28,148 bases of DNA from a virus: IMG/VR virus record IMGVR_UViG_3300033490_000004, positions 1-28,148 of that record; one strand, given 5' to 3'. Below, piece by piece: positions 21,484 to 28,148 of this stretch. Made by a program: the position numbers and the translations under genes. Under the pieces are notes generated by a model, which was not told the origin of the DNA, did not search any database, and saw only the letters and a program-made list of their open reading frames with translations. How positions within the stretch are numbered: the stretch's first letter is position 1; each line of letters opens with the position of its first letter.

Positions 21484-21867
21484 TTAGTCTTTGCGGAATT
21501 CAACCCTCGGTTCCTCTCCGACTTTTACGACCAGCCGCTCAACCACATTGGCGGGCAAGAAGCCCGCATCACGGAGTTTGTAGGGGACGGTGTGGTTGGG
21601 ATTGGCGAAACGAAGGGCGGCTTCAAGGGCTTTCGGGTCATTTCGGATGTGACGGAGCAAACCGTCAAGGTCAAGGGTAAACTTGGGTTGCCAACGAACT
21701 ATCGCCTTACCGATGCCCTTTGCCTCGAAGCCCTCTGGGAACTTTTCTGCGAACCAGTCACGAATCTCCTTCAATTGCTCCTCAAGCCGCTCAATCTGCG
21801 CCTTCAGTTGCAGTGCTTTGCGTAATCGCTTCGTCGCTTCCTTCGTCAAATCTTGCGTCGCGATCAT
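21484..21867 (-). CDS. Hypothetical coiled-coil early protein
   Basis: 127 residues; ATG 21867 with AAGGAGGCGAGGAAG. The N-terminus is a coiled coil (LRKALQLKAQIERLEEQLKE). Then comes a short domain with GIGKAIVRWQPKFTLDLDGL and DAGFLPANVVERLVVKVGEE. Not a clear Gam homologue by length or motif. Unknown function; the early-operon context suggests DNA metabolism or host takeover. Confidence 0.55.
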   Translation of the reverse strand: MIATQDLTKEATKRLRKALQLKAQIERLEEQLKEIRDWFAEKFPEGFEAKGIGKAIVRWQPKFTLDLDGLLRHIRNDPKALEAALRFANPNHTVPYKLRDAGFLPANVVERLVVKVGEEPRVEFRKD

Positions 21868-21884
21868 CTTCCTCGCCTCCTTGC

Positions 21885-22256
21885 CTAAATCGTGATGAGC
21901 CTTGTAGTCCCAACAATCCGCCCCTGTTCATCCCTGATCGCCCCCGAACCAGTGTCAGGGGCGCAAAAGAGCGGTTTCGTTGGCATGGGGCTAAGGGCTG
22001 CTTTGAGCGAAAGCAGCATCGGCAAACTGACGATGACAATATCGGAAGCCCAAACTTCCTGCGGCATCATAGACAAGTCAACGGAGAAACGCCTCGCTAC
22101 AACTTCAATGCCTTCGGTGTCAAAACCAAGCCTTTCGGTGATCTCAACATCTTCTTCCTTCAACCGCCAGACCAGCCCAGACGGCTCAATGGTGATTTCT
22201 GAGCCGTCTTTCCTCCGAATCACGATCGGATGCGGCGTCAAGTTCAAAATCTTCAT
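21885..22256 (-). CDS. Conserved phage protein with 'LTPHP' start
   Basis: 123 residues; ATG 22256 overlaps the previous stop (ATGA) and has AGGAGGTG. The start (MKILNLTPHPIVIRRKDGSE), IEPSGLVWRL, and the end CAPDTGSGAIRDEQGRIVGT-TRL match a widespread uncharacterised phage/mobile-element protein whose hallmark is 'LTPH.......G.....PSG..AR' and 'PD....RDE.GRI.G...L'. Its role is not known. It is usually encoded among early or accessory phage genes. Confidence 0.65.
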   Translation of the reverse strand: MKILNLTPHPIVIRRKDGSEITIEPSGLVWRLKEEDVEITERLGFDTEGIEVVARRFSVDLSMMPQEVWASDIVIVSLPMLLSLKAALSPMPTKPLFCAPDTGSGAIRDEQGRIVGTTRLITI

Positions 22257-22846
22257 CGCCCATACACCTCCTTGATGAATTCCTTGACCGTCTCCTCAGT
22301 TATGCCCATCTGCCGAAGCCATTGAAGCGCTGGTTCGGACAGATAGTTGTGCTCTTTCAGCGCTGACAAAACAGCCCGACTGAAAAGTTTTTGTGCAAAC
22401 CGCTCTGGCGATTGTCTGAGATGCTTGATGTCTTCATCAAAGATGAGCGACCTCAAAAATTGCTTCCCTTCTTCCGTGATGATTGTCAACCTCCGCTGAA
22501 CTTGCTCATTGACCCACTGCCGATAAACCCGCTTCAATGCCGCAATCGGCTTTGCTTGCTCTCTTAGTCGGTCAATTTCACGCTGGATGTAGTCCCAAAG
22601 TTCGTCAGGAGTTTCAGCAAGGAAGTAACCTGCAAAGGCATCATTGGAAGCGCAAATTGGAAAGCCTTTGAGCCGAAGTTGATGCATGATGTCACGAAGC
22701 TCCCTTGTCGGATCCGCTCCCAAATCAATGCCCAACGATTGCAATTCAGCGATGATTTGTTTGCTGGGTTTTGCGTTGACTTTCCCTTTGCCGAGAAGGC
22801 TCAGGACTGTTTCTTCAATGATTGTCAACTGCTCCGTTGCTGTCAC
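22253..22846 (-). CDS. Winged-helix DNA-binding phage protein
   Basis: 197 residues from GTG 22846 (coupled, GTGA). Residues about 8-75 form a winged helix of a type common in phages: LLGKGKVNAKPSKQIIAEL, TRELRDIMHQLRLKGFPICA, then the wing GYFLAETPDELWDYIQREID and RLREQAKPIAALKRVYRQW. The second half (FLRSLIFDEDIKHLRQSPER, then VLSALKEHNYLSEPALQWLR) is helical. It probably binds DNA as an early regulator or replication helper. Confidence 0.6.
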   Translation of the reverse strand: MTATEQLTIIEETVLSLLGKGKVNAKPSKQIIAELQSLGIDLGADPTRELRDIMHQLRLKGFPICASNDAFAGYFLAETPDELWDYIQREIDRLREQAKPIAALKRVYRQWVNEQVQRRLTIITEEGKQFLRSLIFDEDIKHLRQSPERFAQKLFSRAVLSALKEHNYLSEPALQWLRQMGITEETVKEFIKEVYGR

Positions 22847-23208
22847 ATCGTTCCCCTCCCGTTCAGCCTAACTTCGTAGATGGCATTGATGAGAGCGTCT
22901 CTGCGTTTGAGTTGGCGGGAACAAAATTGGCAAAAGACTTCAAGGCAAATTTTTCGGAAGGCATAGTCAACGCAAAGCAAGTCAGCAAATTCGCCCTCTT
23001 TAATCACCCCATTGCAAGCACCACACTCAATCGCTCTCCCGATTTTCACCCTAACCCACTTAAACTTCCCTCTCTCAATCAGCCACAACTTTTCGTCTCG
23101 CTCCAACATCCTCACAAGCCTCTCAGCAACCGCTTTCGTCATCGTAATGCACCTCCGAACAATTTTCCGCTCACGACCTTCTTTGTCCTTTGTTTTCAGA
23201 AGCCACAT
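22843..23208 (-). CDS. Zinc-ribbon-like early protein
   Basis: 121 residues; ATG 23208 with GGAGGTGAAAGGAG. Cys pairs IECGACNGVI and VFCQFC, about 35 residues apart with another Cys between, suggest a zinc-binding domain in the second half. The first half is basic (KEGRERKIVRRCITMTKAVA). It may bind nucleic acid. Family unknown. Confidence 0.55.
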   Translation of the reverse strand: MWLLKTKDKEGRERKIVRRCITMTKAVAERLVRMLERDEKLWLIERGKFKWVRVKIGRAIECGACNGVIKEGEFADLLCVDYAFRKICLEVFCQFCSRQLKRRDALINAIYEVRLNGRGTM

Positions 23209-23371
23209 CTCCTTTCACCTCCGTTCGCTTTTTCATCGCGCAACGGAAACAAACGCGGGCAAAATGTCTGTCAACATCAATGACGGTGTGGATTGGGCAA
23301 ATTGGCTTTTGGCATTCGGCGCATTGATTGATTGCTTTTGCGTCGCAGTAGGCACATTTTTGCTCCTTCAT
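23171..23371 (-). CDS. B-box-like zinc finger protein
   Basis: 66 residues; ATG 23371 overlaps the previous stop (ATGA). The Cys/His spacing CAYC-x6-CAEC-x4-CPIH-x12-CFRC is that of B-box type zinc fingers, binding two zinc ions. The basic tail (MKKRTEVKGDVASENKGQRRS region) overlaps the next gene by 38 nt. It is probably a protein-protein adaptor or nucleic-acid binder. Confidence 0.6.
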   Translation of the reverse strand: MKEQKCAYCDAKAINQCAECQKPICPIHTVIDVDRHFARVCFRCAMKKRTEVKGDVASENKGQRRS

Positions 23372-23661
23372 CGCTCTGACACCTCTGGGAACTCTTCTGG
23401 ATTGACCATCTTGAAGAACTTCGCAATTTTCAACATCAACCCCTCCCGGTTGGGCGACTGGTTTTCGTGGTCAAAATTCGCCAAGACCAGTTCTCCATCT
23501 TCGAGCAAGCCTGTTAGCAACTTTTTGAGCACCTTTAAACGATACAAACTCAAAAGCCACGAATCTCTTGCACCTTGTTCTTCAATCATCCTCCGAACAC
23601 GCTCAATCTGCAGCCCTACTTCTTTCCTCAACTCCGCAACCAGTTGAGCATCCACCTTCAT
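23368..23661 (-). CDS. Hypothetical helical early protein
   Basis: 97 residues from ATG 23661; the GTG at 23670 is inside the ribosome site GGAGGTGA and is rejected. It is all helical (VDAQLVAELRKEVGLQIERV, YRLKVLKKLLTGLLEDGELV). No family recognised. Its upstream gap is the family C array. Confidence 0.55.
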   Translation of the reverse strand: MKVDAQLVAELRKEVGLQIERVRRMIEEQGARDSWLLSLYRLKVLKKLLTGLLEDGELVLANFDHENQSPNREGLMLKIAKFFKMVNPEEFPEVSER

Positions 23662-23674
23662 TGCTTTCACCTCC

Positions 23675-23740
23675 GTGATGCGTGATGCGTAATGCGTCCT
23701 TCTCCGAGTCTCCGTTTCACCGCTTCACCGTTTCACCGTT
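23675..23740 (-). repeat. Composite octamer/heptamer array, family C (second copy)
   Basis: Minus strand: CGGTGAAA, CGGTGAAG, CGGTGAAA, CGGAGACT, CGGAGAAG, then CGCATTA, CGCATCA, CGCATCA, then the GGAGG of the 97-aa gene. It also encodes the end (NGETVKR) of the 89-aa protein. Confidence 0.85.
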
Positions 23741-23986
23741 GCTCTGCCACTTAGCCCGCCTCCCCCACTCCAGCAAGCGATGAATCTCATCAATCCGCCT
23801 CGGCAACGGCTTGATGTCAGCGGTTTGTTCAATGGCGGATTTGATGTCTTCAAGCGTCCAGTCGCCCAAAGTCGTCGCAACGGCGATCCATTCAAGTCGG
23901 TGAATTGCACCGCTATCGCCGATAGCGAGATATGACCGAATGCCGAGTTCCTTCTCAAGCCATTCCAAAACTTCGTTCCTTGTCAT
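23717..23986 (-). CDS. Hypothetical early protein
   Basis: 89 residues from ATG 23986 (GGAGGTGAAAGAA before it; GTG 23995 is within that site). TRNEVLEWLEKELGIRSYLA, IHRLEWIAVATTLGDWTLED and LPRRIDEIHRLLEWGRR suggest a compact helical domain. Function unknown. The last residues are repeat-coded. Confidence 0.55.
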   Translation of the reverse strand: MTRNEVLEWLEKELGIRSYLAIGDSGAIHRLEWIAVATTLGDWTLEDIKSAIEQTADIKPLPRRIDEIHRLLEWGRRAKWQSNGETVKR

Positions 23987-24000
23987 TTCTTTCACCTCCC

Positions 24001-24720
24001 TTAGTTGCCAGTTGCGATTTGCCGCCGTCTTTCAAGAGCCTCGGCAGCAGCCTTACTTGATGCGGAAGCAAAAGCCCTTGTCGCTTGCTCAGCCATCTTC
24101 TCTGCCAAATCTTCACGAAGCAACTTCTCCCACATCCGCTTTCGTGCTGCATAAATGCGCCTGATGAGCCGTTGGAGATAGCGGATGGGAAGTTTTTGAC
24201 CTTGCAAGAGCCGCCTTCTTTCCCTCAACTTGCGGTCATGCTCAAAGAAGGTCTCAATTGCAGCGAAAGTTTCAGGCTCTCCGTTTCGCCGAACTGCCGC
24301 TGCGATGCGGGCAAGCAGTTCAGCAAGTTCGTGGATGTGGGCTGGGGTGAAATAGGCAAGGAGTTTGTAAAGGGTCTCAAGGTGGTAGGAAGTCATGTTC
24401 TTGACAACCTTCCGACCTCGCCGCGTCGTGTATCGCCACTGATAGTTGCGTCTCTTTGCAAATTCTTTGACCAACTCCTCTAATTGCGGGCAATAAAGCG
24501 GTTGACCGTTGTTCCAGACATCCCAAGTAACCCTTTCATCACCGTGATTTGCCATCTCTTCTAACTTCGCCAGAACCGCTTCCTGATCGTCATACTTCAA
24601 ATCATGTGGCGACCAAACCCCATATCGTTCCCAAAGCCACCGCCTTATCTTCTCCTCGTCCTTGCTTATCACCTTTTTCGCCAGCGTCCAGAATTTCCGC
24701 AACTTCTTCGTCTCCATCAT
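24001..24720 (-). CDS. GemA-like (Mu gp16) protein with long C-terminal extension
   Basis: About 239 residues from ATG 24720 (GGAAGGTGAACGAAAA). The N-terminal part, LRKFWTLAKKVISKDEEKIR, then RWLWERYGVWSPHDLKYDDQ and EAVLAKLEEMA, matches the DUF1018/GemA layout (a 'W.LAK..G' helix, an 'R.W....fGv.s...L' helix, and a closing helix). Mu GemA affects host gene expression and DNA topology. The rest is rich in Arg and helical (LPIRYLQRLIRRIYAARKRM) with an Ala-rich end. The last residues (RQIATGN) come from a family A array. It sits just after transposase and ATPase genes, close to the Mu order. Confidence 0.55.
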   Translation of the reverse strand: MMETKKLRKFWTLAKKVISKDEEKIRRWLWERYGVWSPHDLKYDDQEAVLAKLEEMANHGDERVTWDVWNNGQPLYCPQLEELVKEFAKRRNYQWRYTTRRGRKVVKNMTSYHLETLYKLLAYFTPAHIHELAELLARIAAAVRRNGEPETFAAIETFFEHDRKLRERRRLLQGQKLPIRYLQRLIRRIYAARKRMWEKLLREDLAEKMAEQATRAFASASSKAAAEALERRRQIATGN

Positions 24721-24735
24721 TTTTCGTTCACCTTC

Positions 24736-24845
24736 CAATCGCCAGTCGCTAATCGCCAGTTGCTGCCGTTAAGGCGGGGGCGAAGGGGCGGGACGAAAGG
24801 GGCTACGGCTACTGGCGTGGCGGCAAGTCGCTCCCCCTCGCCCCC
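24736..24845. repeat. Family A array and a G/C-rich inverted repeat between ATPase and GemA-like genes
   Basis: 24736-24770 hold reverse heptamers (TCGCCAG, TCGCTAA and so on) ending in GCCGTT, the reverse of the linker motif. GGGGGCGAAGGGG (24776-24788) pairs with CCCCTCGCCCCC (24834-24845), one base bulged, with a 45-nt loop. No gene is seen here; the inverted repeat may reduce read-through beyond the transposition genes. Confidence 0.6.
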
Positions 24846-24851
24846 TGAGCC

Positions 24852-25586
24852 TCACCACTCAACGACAAGGTTCTTCGTCACAAACCGCAAATCTTGAACC
24901 GTAAGTTCTGTCGTCAGTTTCTTCCTTGCCGCTGCGTAGGCAAACAAGTGAGAAACCACTCGTTGGAGCCGCCTGAAGTTGCCCTGCGTCAAGTCGTAAA
25001 TCGCTTGCAATAACTCACCGTTGAAGTCCGCTCCATGCAGGAGTTCAAGATCGCTGAACGAAAGCGGCGGGACGACGAAACGCATCGCAACACGATCTCT
25101 CGCCTGCGGGTAGCGGGAAAGCAACTTGACAATTTCGCCTTCGTGACCAATGAGCAAGATTGTTGCCCCGGTGAAGTCATGGAGCCGCCGAAAAACATCC
25201 AACGCCTTGCCTGTCAGCCATTGAGCCTCGTCAAGGAAAATCGTTCGTGGGGCATTGCCGTTGCTTGCCCAAAGTTCCAGAGCCTCCAACGCATCCCACA
25301 GCGATGCCGGCTGCCGACCAGTAATTTCGGCGACAATTGTTCGGAAGAAACGGCTCGGAGATTTTTCAAGGACGACACGCTCAACGACGGTGATGAATGG
25401 GATGTTGTAGCGCTTTGCGAAAGAGAGAGCCCCGAAAGTTTTCCCAACGCCCGGCTCACCTTCCAGAACTGCCATGCACCTTGAACCAACGACTTCCCTC
25501 AAAAATGCCCAAGTCGCCTTGTAGGGTTGCGTTTCCCGCAACTTTGCTTCATCATAAGTTACTGGGTTGACCATCAACCGACGCAT
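24852..25586 (-). CDS. MuB-like AAA ATPase, transposition target selector
   Basis: 244 residues from ATG 25586 with GGAGGCGAACAACC; it overlaps the transposase end by 35 nt. Walker A is LEGEPGVGKTFGAL (about 43-50), Walker B is RTIFLDEAQWL (Asp119-Glu120), followed by ATILLIGHEGEIVKLLSR as sensor region, ARDRVAMRFVVPPLSFSDLE and a C-terminal helical domain (LTQGNFRRLQRVVSHLFAYA). This is the MuB/TniB-type layout. The protein forms ATP-dependent filaments on DNA, chooses target DNA and activates the transposase, and gives target immunity. No long N-terminal HTH like that of MuB is seen. Confidence 0.85.
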   Translation of the reverse strand: MRRLMVNPVTYDEAKLRETQPYKATWAFLREVVGSRCMAVLEGEPGVGKTFGALSFAKRYNIPFITVVERVVLEKSPSRFFRTIVAEITGRQPASLWDALEALELWASNGNAPRTIFLDEAQWLTGKALDVFRRLHDFTGATILLIGHEGEIVKLLSRYPQARDRVAMRFVVPPLSFSDLELLHGADFNGELLQAIYDLTQGNFRRLQRVVSHLFAYAAARKKLTTELTVQDLRFVTKNLVVEW

Positions 25587-27390
25587 GGTTGTTCGCCTCC
25601 TTCTCCTCATCGTTTATCCACCAGAACCCCGCAAAGGGGTTCTCCTCTTCCCGCCTCTTTCTCAGCGCTTCTTCAATCTCCTTCCTTTGTTGCTCAGCGA
25701 ATATGTGCAAAACTTCCATTTGCTCCTCCCAACTCATCTCAGGCTCTTCCTCAAGGTCAACGGGTTTTGCTGGTCGGTAAGGCAGGAAGGTCTTGGGGTT
25801 AGCAAGGAAGGCATTGACTTGTGCGACAAACTCATCCCGATACTTCAAAATCACATCGTCAACCCATTCGCCCTCCCGCTTTGCCTGCTCAACAATCTGC
25901 TTTATCCGCCTAACCATCGCCCGCTTGAATTCCGTCCAACATTGGGCTGTTTCGCTGTCTTCAATGTATCGCCAGCATGGCACTTCAATCGCTCGTGCCG
26001 CTTCTAAATCGCCACCAATCGGTTCATCGTTCAGGAAAACCCAAGCACGCAGGTCGGGAGCGACATAAAGAGTGACCTTCCGCGTGTCGCCAAATGCAGC
26101 CATAATCGCTGTCCCATAGTTCCACCAGCGATATTGACCCCAACCAACCTCTCCATCCCGCTGCGGCTTCCTTTGAGTTGATGGCAGCAACATGACCCGA
26201 AGCATTTCCTCATTGAGTTCCGTCCTGTTGGCTTTCGCTTGAAAGACTTCCAGCCGCCTTCCATTCCAGTGCTGGCACATTTGAGCGTTCCATTTGCGAG
26301 CCCATTCCTTGAGCAACTGATTGAACTCCCGAACCGACAGAATTCGCCGCCCTGAATCGTCAACCCAGTAAACTTCGCCCGTCTTCATGTCGATCTCTTT
26401 GCGAAGTTTCCCTGACTCCGTCGTCGGCGGTCGGCTGTCAGGTCGGTTCAATGAGCCAAGATAGCCGGGCAAGTAGGCTTCAAGTTGCTGGTGAATGAAG
26501 TTGAAAAGTGCTTCAACTTGCGGCTTAGAGCCGGGATCGTAAGGGCGGGCATGTTGGACGCTTATCCGTAATTTTTTGCAAACCTTCTCAAGCGCCTGAT
26601 TGTTTTCCACCTTGCCCCAGTCCACAACCAAAACTTTCGGTTTCGCCTGAATGCCTGTCAGTTCGCCAAGCAGGGCGTCGGCGAACAAGGCGTTAAAAGC
26701 AGCGGCATCAAAGAAGGGGCTGAATTTGCCGTCAACTTGCCTCTCAACGGCAGCAATCGCCAAGACTGTCATCGTCCCTTGATCAACGAAAGCACCAATC
26801 TCATAACGAGCCACTTCTCCCTTCCACTCATCCCGCATCAATTGAATGTCCGACTTAGAACGGTCGGCAAGCCAAACCATGCCCGGCGGAACGAGCGATG
26901 TGTGGGAAGCCCGGAAGCGTTTGCGGAGACGGAGTTTGCCTTCCCGATAGGCGGATGGAAGCGACTGCAAAAAGCGAAGGGCGGTGTAGTAGGAGACGGT
27001 TTCGTGTGGGCAATTATCGGATGCTTGACATTCAGGCGAACACTCAAACTCCCGCAAATAAAACTGCCACAAAACTTTTGCAGGAAGATGGGCAGTGGCA
27101 GGGTTGGATGCCAATCTCATCAAAACTGCCTTGTGGCTCGGCAATAATTCCGAAGGTCGCCCACGGTCTAAATCATCCCTGCCATTACCATTGACAGATT
27201 TGAGCCATTTCAAGAGCGACCAATGAGTTATCCCGATTGCTTTTGCCAGCGGTCTCAGTTCCCAACCGCTTTTCAACGCTTCCAACACAACTTTACCTCG
27301 CTCAACCGCTGGCGCTCCCTCAGAAATTAGCGACTGTAACATCGCTACATATCTCCAGTCACCGCTCTTTCCTTTCCTCGCCATCTCCAT
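25552..27390 (-). CDS. DDE transposase, MuA-like
   Basis: 612 residues; ATG 27390 or ATG 27384 (overlap with the XRE gene 27359-27390). It carries out phage integration and replicative transposition. An N-terminal HTH (WELRPLAKAIGITHWSLLKW, about 43-62) is followed by a Cys-rich stretch (CSPECQASDNCPHE, Cys117, Cys121, Cys127, His129), then the RNase-H-like core: MVWLADRSKSDI with Asp176, KVLVVDWGKVENN with Asp257 and GSKPQVEALFNF with Glu293, the order and spacing of D269-D336-E392 in MuA. The mu-type C-terminal beta barrel follows (KVTLYVAPDLRAWVFLNDEP), then an acidic coiled coil (MSWEEQMEVLHIFAEQQRKE) that probably contacts the ATPase. Confidence 0.9.
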   Translation of the reverse strand: MEMARKGKSGDWRYVAMLQSLISEGAPAVERGKVVLEALKSGWELRPLAKAIGITHWSLLKWLKSVNGNGRDDLDRGRPSELLPSHKAVLMRLASNPATAHLPAKVLWQFYLREFECSPECQASDNCPHETVSYYTALRFLQSLPSAYREGKLRLRKRFRASHTSLVPPGMVWLADRSKSDIQLMRDEWKGEVARYEIGAFVDQGTMTVLAIAAVERQVDGKFSPFFDAAAFNALFADALLGELTGIQAKPKVLVVDWGKVENNQALEKVCKKLRISVQHARPYDPGSKPQVEALFNFIHQQLEAYLPGYLGSLNRPDSRPPTTESGKLRKEIDMKTGEVYWVDDSGRRILSVREFNQLLKEWARKWNAQMCQHWNGRRLEVFQAKANRTELNEEMLRVMLLPSTQRKPQRDGEVGWGQYRWWNYGTAIMAAFGDTRKVTLYVAPDLRAWVFLNDEPIGGDLEAARAIEVPCWRYIEDSETAQCWTEFKRAMVRRIKQIVEQAKREGEWVDDVILKYRDEFVAQVNAFLANPKTFLPYRPAKPVDLEEEPEMSWEEQMEVLHIFAEQQRKEIEEALRKRREEENPFAGFWWINDEEKEANNHASVDGQPSNL

Positions 27391-27610
27391 CGCCCCCGTT
27401 CACGAGTTCCAAAAGTTCGGGGAAGATGCGAGCAAGTTTGAGAGTGTTCAAAACCGAAGGGGCACTTCTGCCTTTTTCCCACGCATTGACAGTAAGCCAA
27501 CTCACCCCCAATGCTTTTGCCAACCGATATTTCGTCCACCCCCTTTTCAACCTCGCCGCCTTTAGTGCTTCATGGAAGCCTACTTTCCTTGCGACTTCCC
27601 GAAGCCTCAT
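27359..27610 (-). CDS. XRE-family regulator (Ner/Cro-like)
   Basis: 83 residues from ATG 27610; GTG 27622 overlaps its own ribosome site (AGAGGTGA). The HTH (ARLKRGWTKYRLAKALGVSW, then LTVNAWEKGRSAPSVLNTLK) is of the Cro/C1 type. As the first gene of the leftward early transcript, opposite the repressor, it takes the place of Mu ner, which turns down early and repressor transcription. Its end overlaps the transposase start, so the two are translated together. Confidence 0.75.
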   Translation of the reverse strand: MRLREVARKVGFHEALKAARLKRGWTKYRLAKALGVSWLTVNAWEKGRSAPSVLNTLKLARIFPELLELVNGGDGDGEERKER

Positions 27611-27629
27611 GACCGTCGTCACCTCTTAT

Positions 27630-27684
27630 GCATGATTACATGCTCAGCGCTATGCATTTTATCGTGCATCTTGCGCCTTGTAAA
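27630..27684 (-). promoter_or_regulatory. Early promoter with two inverted-repeat operators
   Basis: Minus strand: -35 TTTACA (27684-27679), 17-nt spacer, -10 TAAAAT (27661-27656), each five of six to consensus. Operator 1 is GCATG-ATTA-CATGC (27630-27643), operator 2 is ATGCA-N8-TGCAT (27652-27669); they share the ATGCA/TGCAT half-site and are 24 bp apart centre to centre. Operator 2 covers the -10 box, which fits repression of the early operon by the repressor or the XRE protein. The remaining gap to 27750 shows nothing else clear. Confidence 0.6.
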
Positions 27685-27750
27685 GACTTGTGCCATAGTC
27701 AAAATCACGGATTTTCCCGCCTGTTTGGGGCAATTTGAGAGGTGACCGAA

Positions 27751-28148
27751 ATGAAGGATGGCTTCGTGGGTCAAAAGATCAAAGCGCTCCGTCAAGCCAG
27801 AGGTTGGTCGCAATATCGGCTCGCCAAAATAACAGGAATCCCACATCAGATGATCTCAGCATGGGAATCAGGGAAACAAAACCCGTCAGCCAAGCACCTT
27901 ACCAAACTCGCCGCTGCCTTTGGGATACCTGTTGACGCCTTGCTTTATAGCCGTGACGCAAGGGTAGAAGATGGCAAGCCCATTTTGCGCCTACCTATTG
28001 TCTTGCGGGTTTCGGCAGGCAGCGGCAACGGCGGTCCTGTCATCCTTGAAGAAGCGGGAACGATTGAAGTCACCATAGAAGAAGCGATGGCTGCAGATGC
28101 TGCTATTGAAGTCAGCGGTGAAAGCATGTTGCCGACCTTAGAACCCGG
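27751..28148 (+). CDS. CI/LexA-like repressor, S24 peptidase (cut by right window edge)
   Basis: 132 residues are visible from ATG 27751 (GAGGTGACCGAA). Residues 5-60 are an XRE HTH (IKALRQARGWSQYRLAKITG, then IPHQMISAWESGKQNP). Then comes a hinge with VLRVSAGSGNGG, where Ala89-Gly90 is a likely self-cleavage site, and EVSGESMLPTLEPG with the nucleophile Ser125 of the LexA/S24 family; the catalytic Lys is beyond the edge. It keeps the prophage silent and is expected to be cleaved on RecA activation, so the phage would be SOS-inducible, unlike Mu itself, whose repressor is not of this type. Confidence 0.8.
   Translation, partial: MKDGFVGQKIKALRQARGWSQYRLAKITGIPHQMISAWESGKQNPSAKHLTKLAAAFGIPVDALLYSRDARVEDGKPILRLPIVLRVSAGSGNGGPVILEEAGTIEVTIEEAMAADAAIEVSGESMLPTLEP

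Noticed and set aside
1-28148. tRNA or rRNA genes
   Set aside because: No cloverleaf-like or rRNA-like stretch was noticed on either strand; a covariance search would be needed to be sure.

Overview
The window is most of a Mu-like transposable prophage (a 'saltovirus') from a bacterium I cannot name. The early end lies beyond the right edge and the tail end beyond the left edge, so the phage reads right to left. Diagnostic genes are a DDE transposase like MuA (25552-27390), an AAA ATPase like MuB (24852-25586), a GemA-like gene, a Mu-type portal, a gpI-type protease with internal scaffold, a Mu-type capsid and decoration protein, gpG, gp36 and MuF. The tail genes look siphovirus-like (tube protein, Dit-like protein, long hub protein) rather than the contractile tail of Mu. 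Shine-Dalgarno sites are strong (GGAGGTGA) almost everywhere. The host guess (a deep-branching, perhaps hot-spring lineage such as Armatimonadota/Fervidibacteria) rests only on the style of the short tandem repeats and is weak.

Layout. 27751-28148 (+): LexA/CI-like repressor, cut by the right edge. 27623-27750: divergent operator/promoter. 27610 down to 20867 (-): early block with XRE regulator, transposase, ATPase, GemA-like protein, small zinc and helical proteins, a winged-helix protein and a conserved phage protein. 20530-20826: a frame-broken Com-like zinc-finger remnant. 20546-19073 (-): MuF with a zincin-like C-terminus, and a small partner gene. 10616-19095 (+): packaging and head block on the opposite strand (terminase, protease/scaffold, decoration, capsid, portal, gpG, gp36, connector). 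10511-1 (-): putative small terminase, lysis genes (amidase, two holin-like proteins), fibre, LamG adhesin, glycosyltransferase, tube, Dit and hub.

Reading the head block in the opposite orientation would restore one collinear early-packaging-head-lysis-tail order, so the simplest history is one inversion of about 8.5 kb. A near-perfect 44-bp palindrome made of four TTTG(T/A)CAAA boxes sits at its left boundary.

The two most unusual things are these. (1) The lysis amidase (9535-10101) has all the Amidase_3 hallmark residues, but the first beta-strand block (DxGH, DxGA, Glu) is at the C-terminus, i.e. the domain is circularly permuted. (2) Families of 7-nt and 8-nt tandem arrays are scattered over the window, between genes and also in frame inside the terminase, portal, glycosyltransferase and several small genes. 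Some form hairpins around a shared AAACGGCAAAAA loop.
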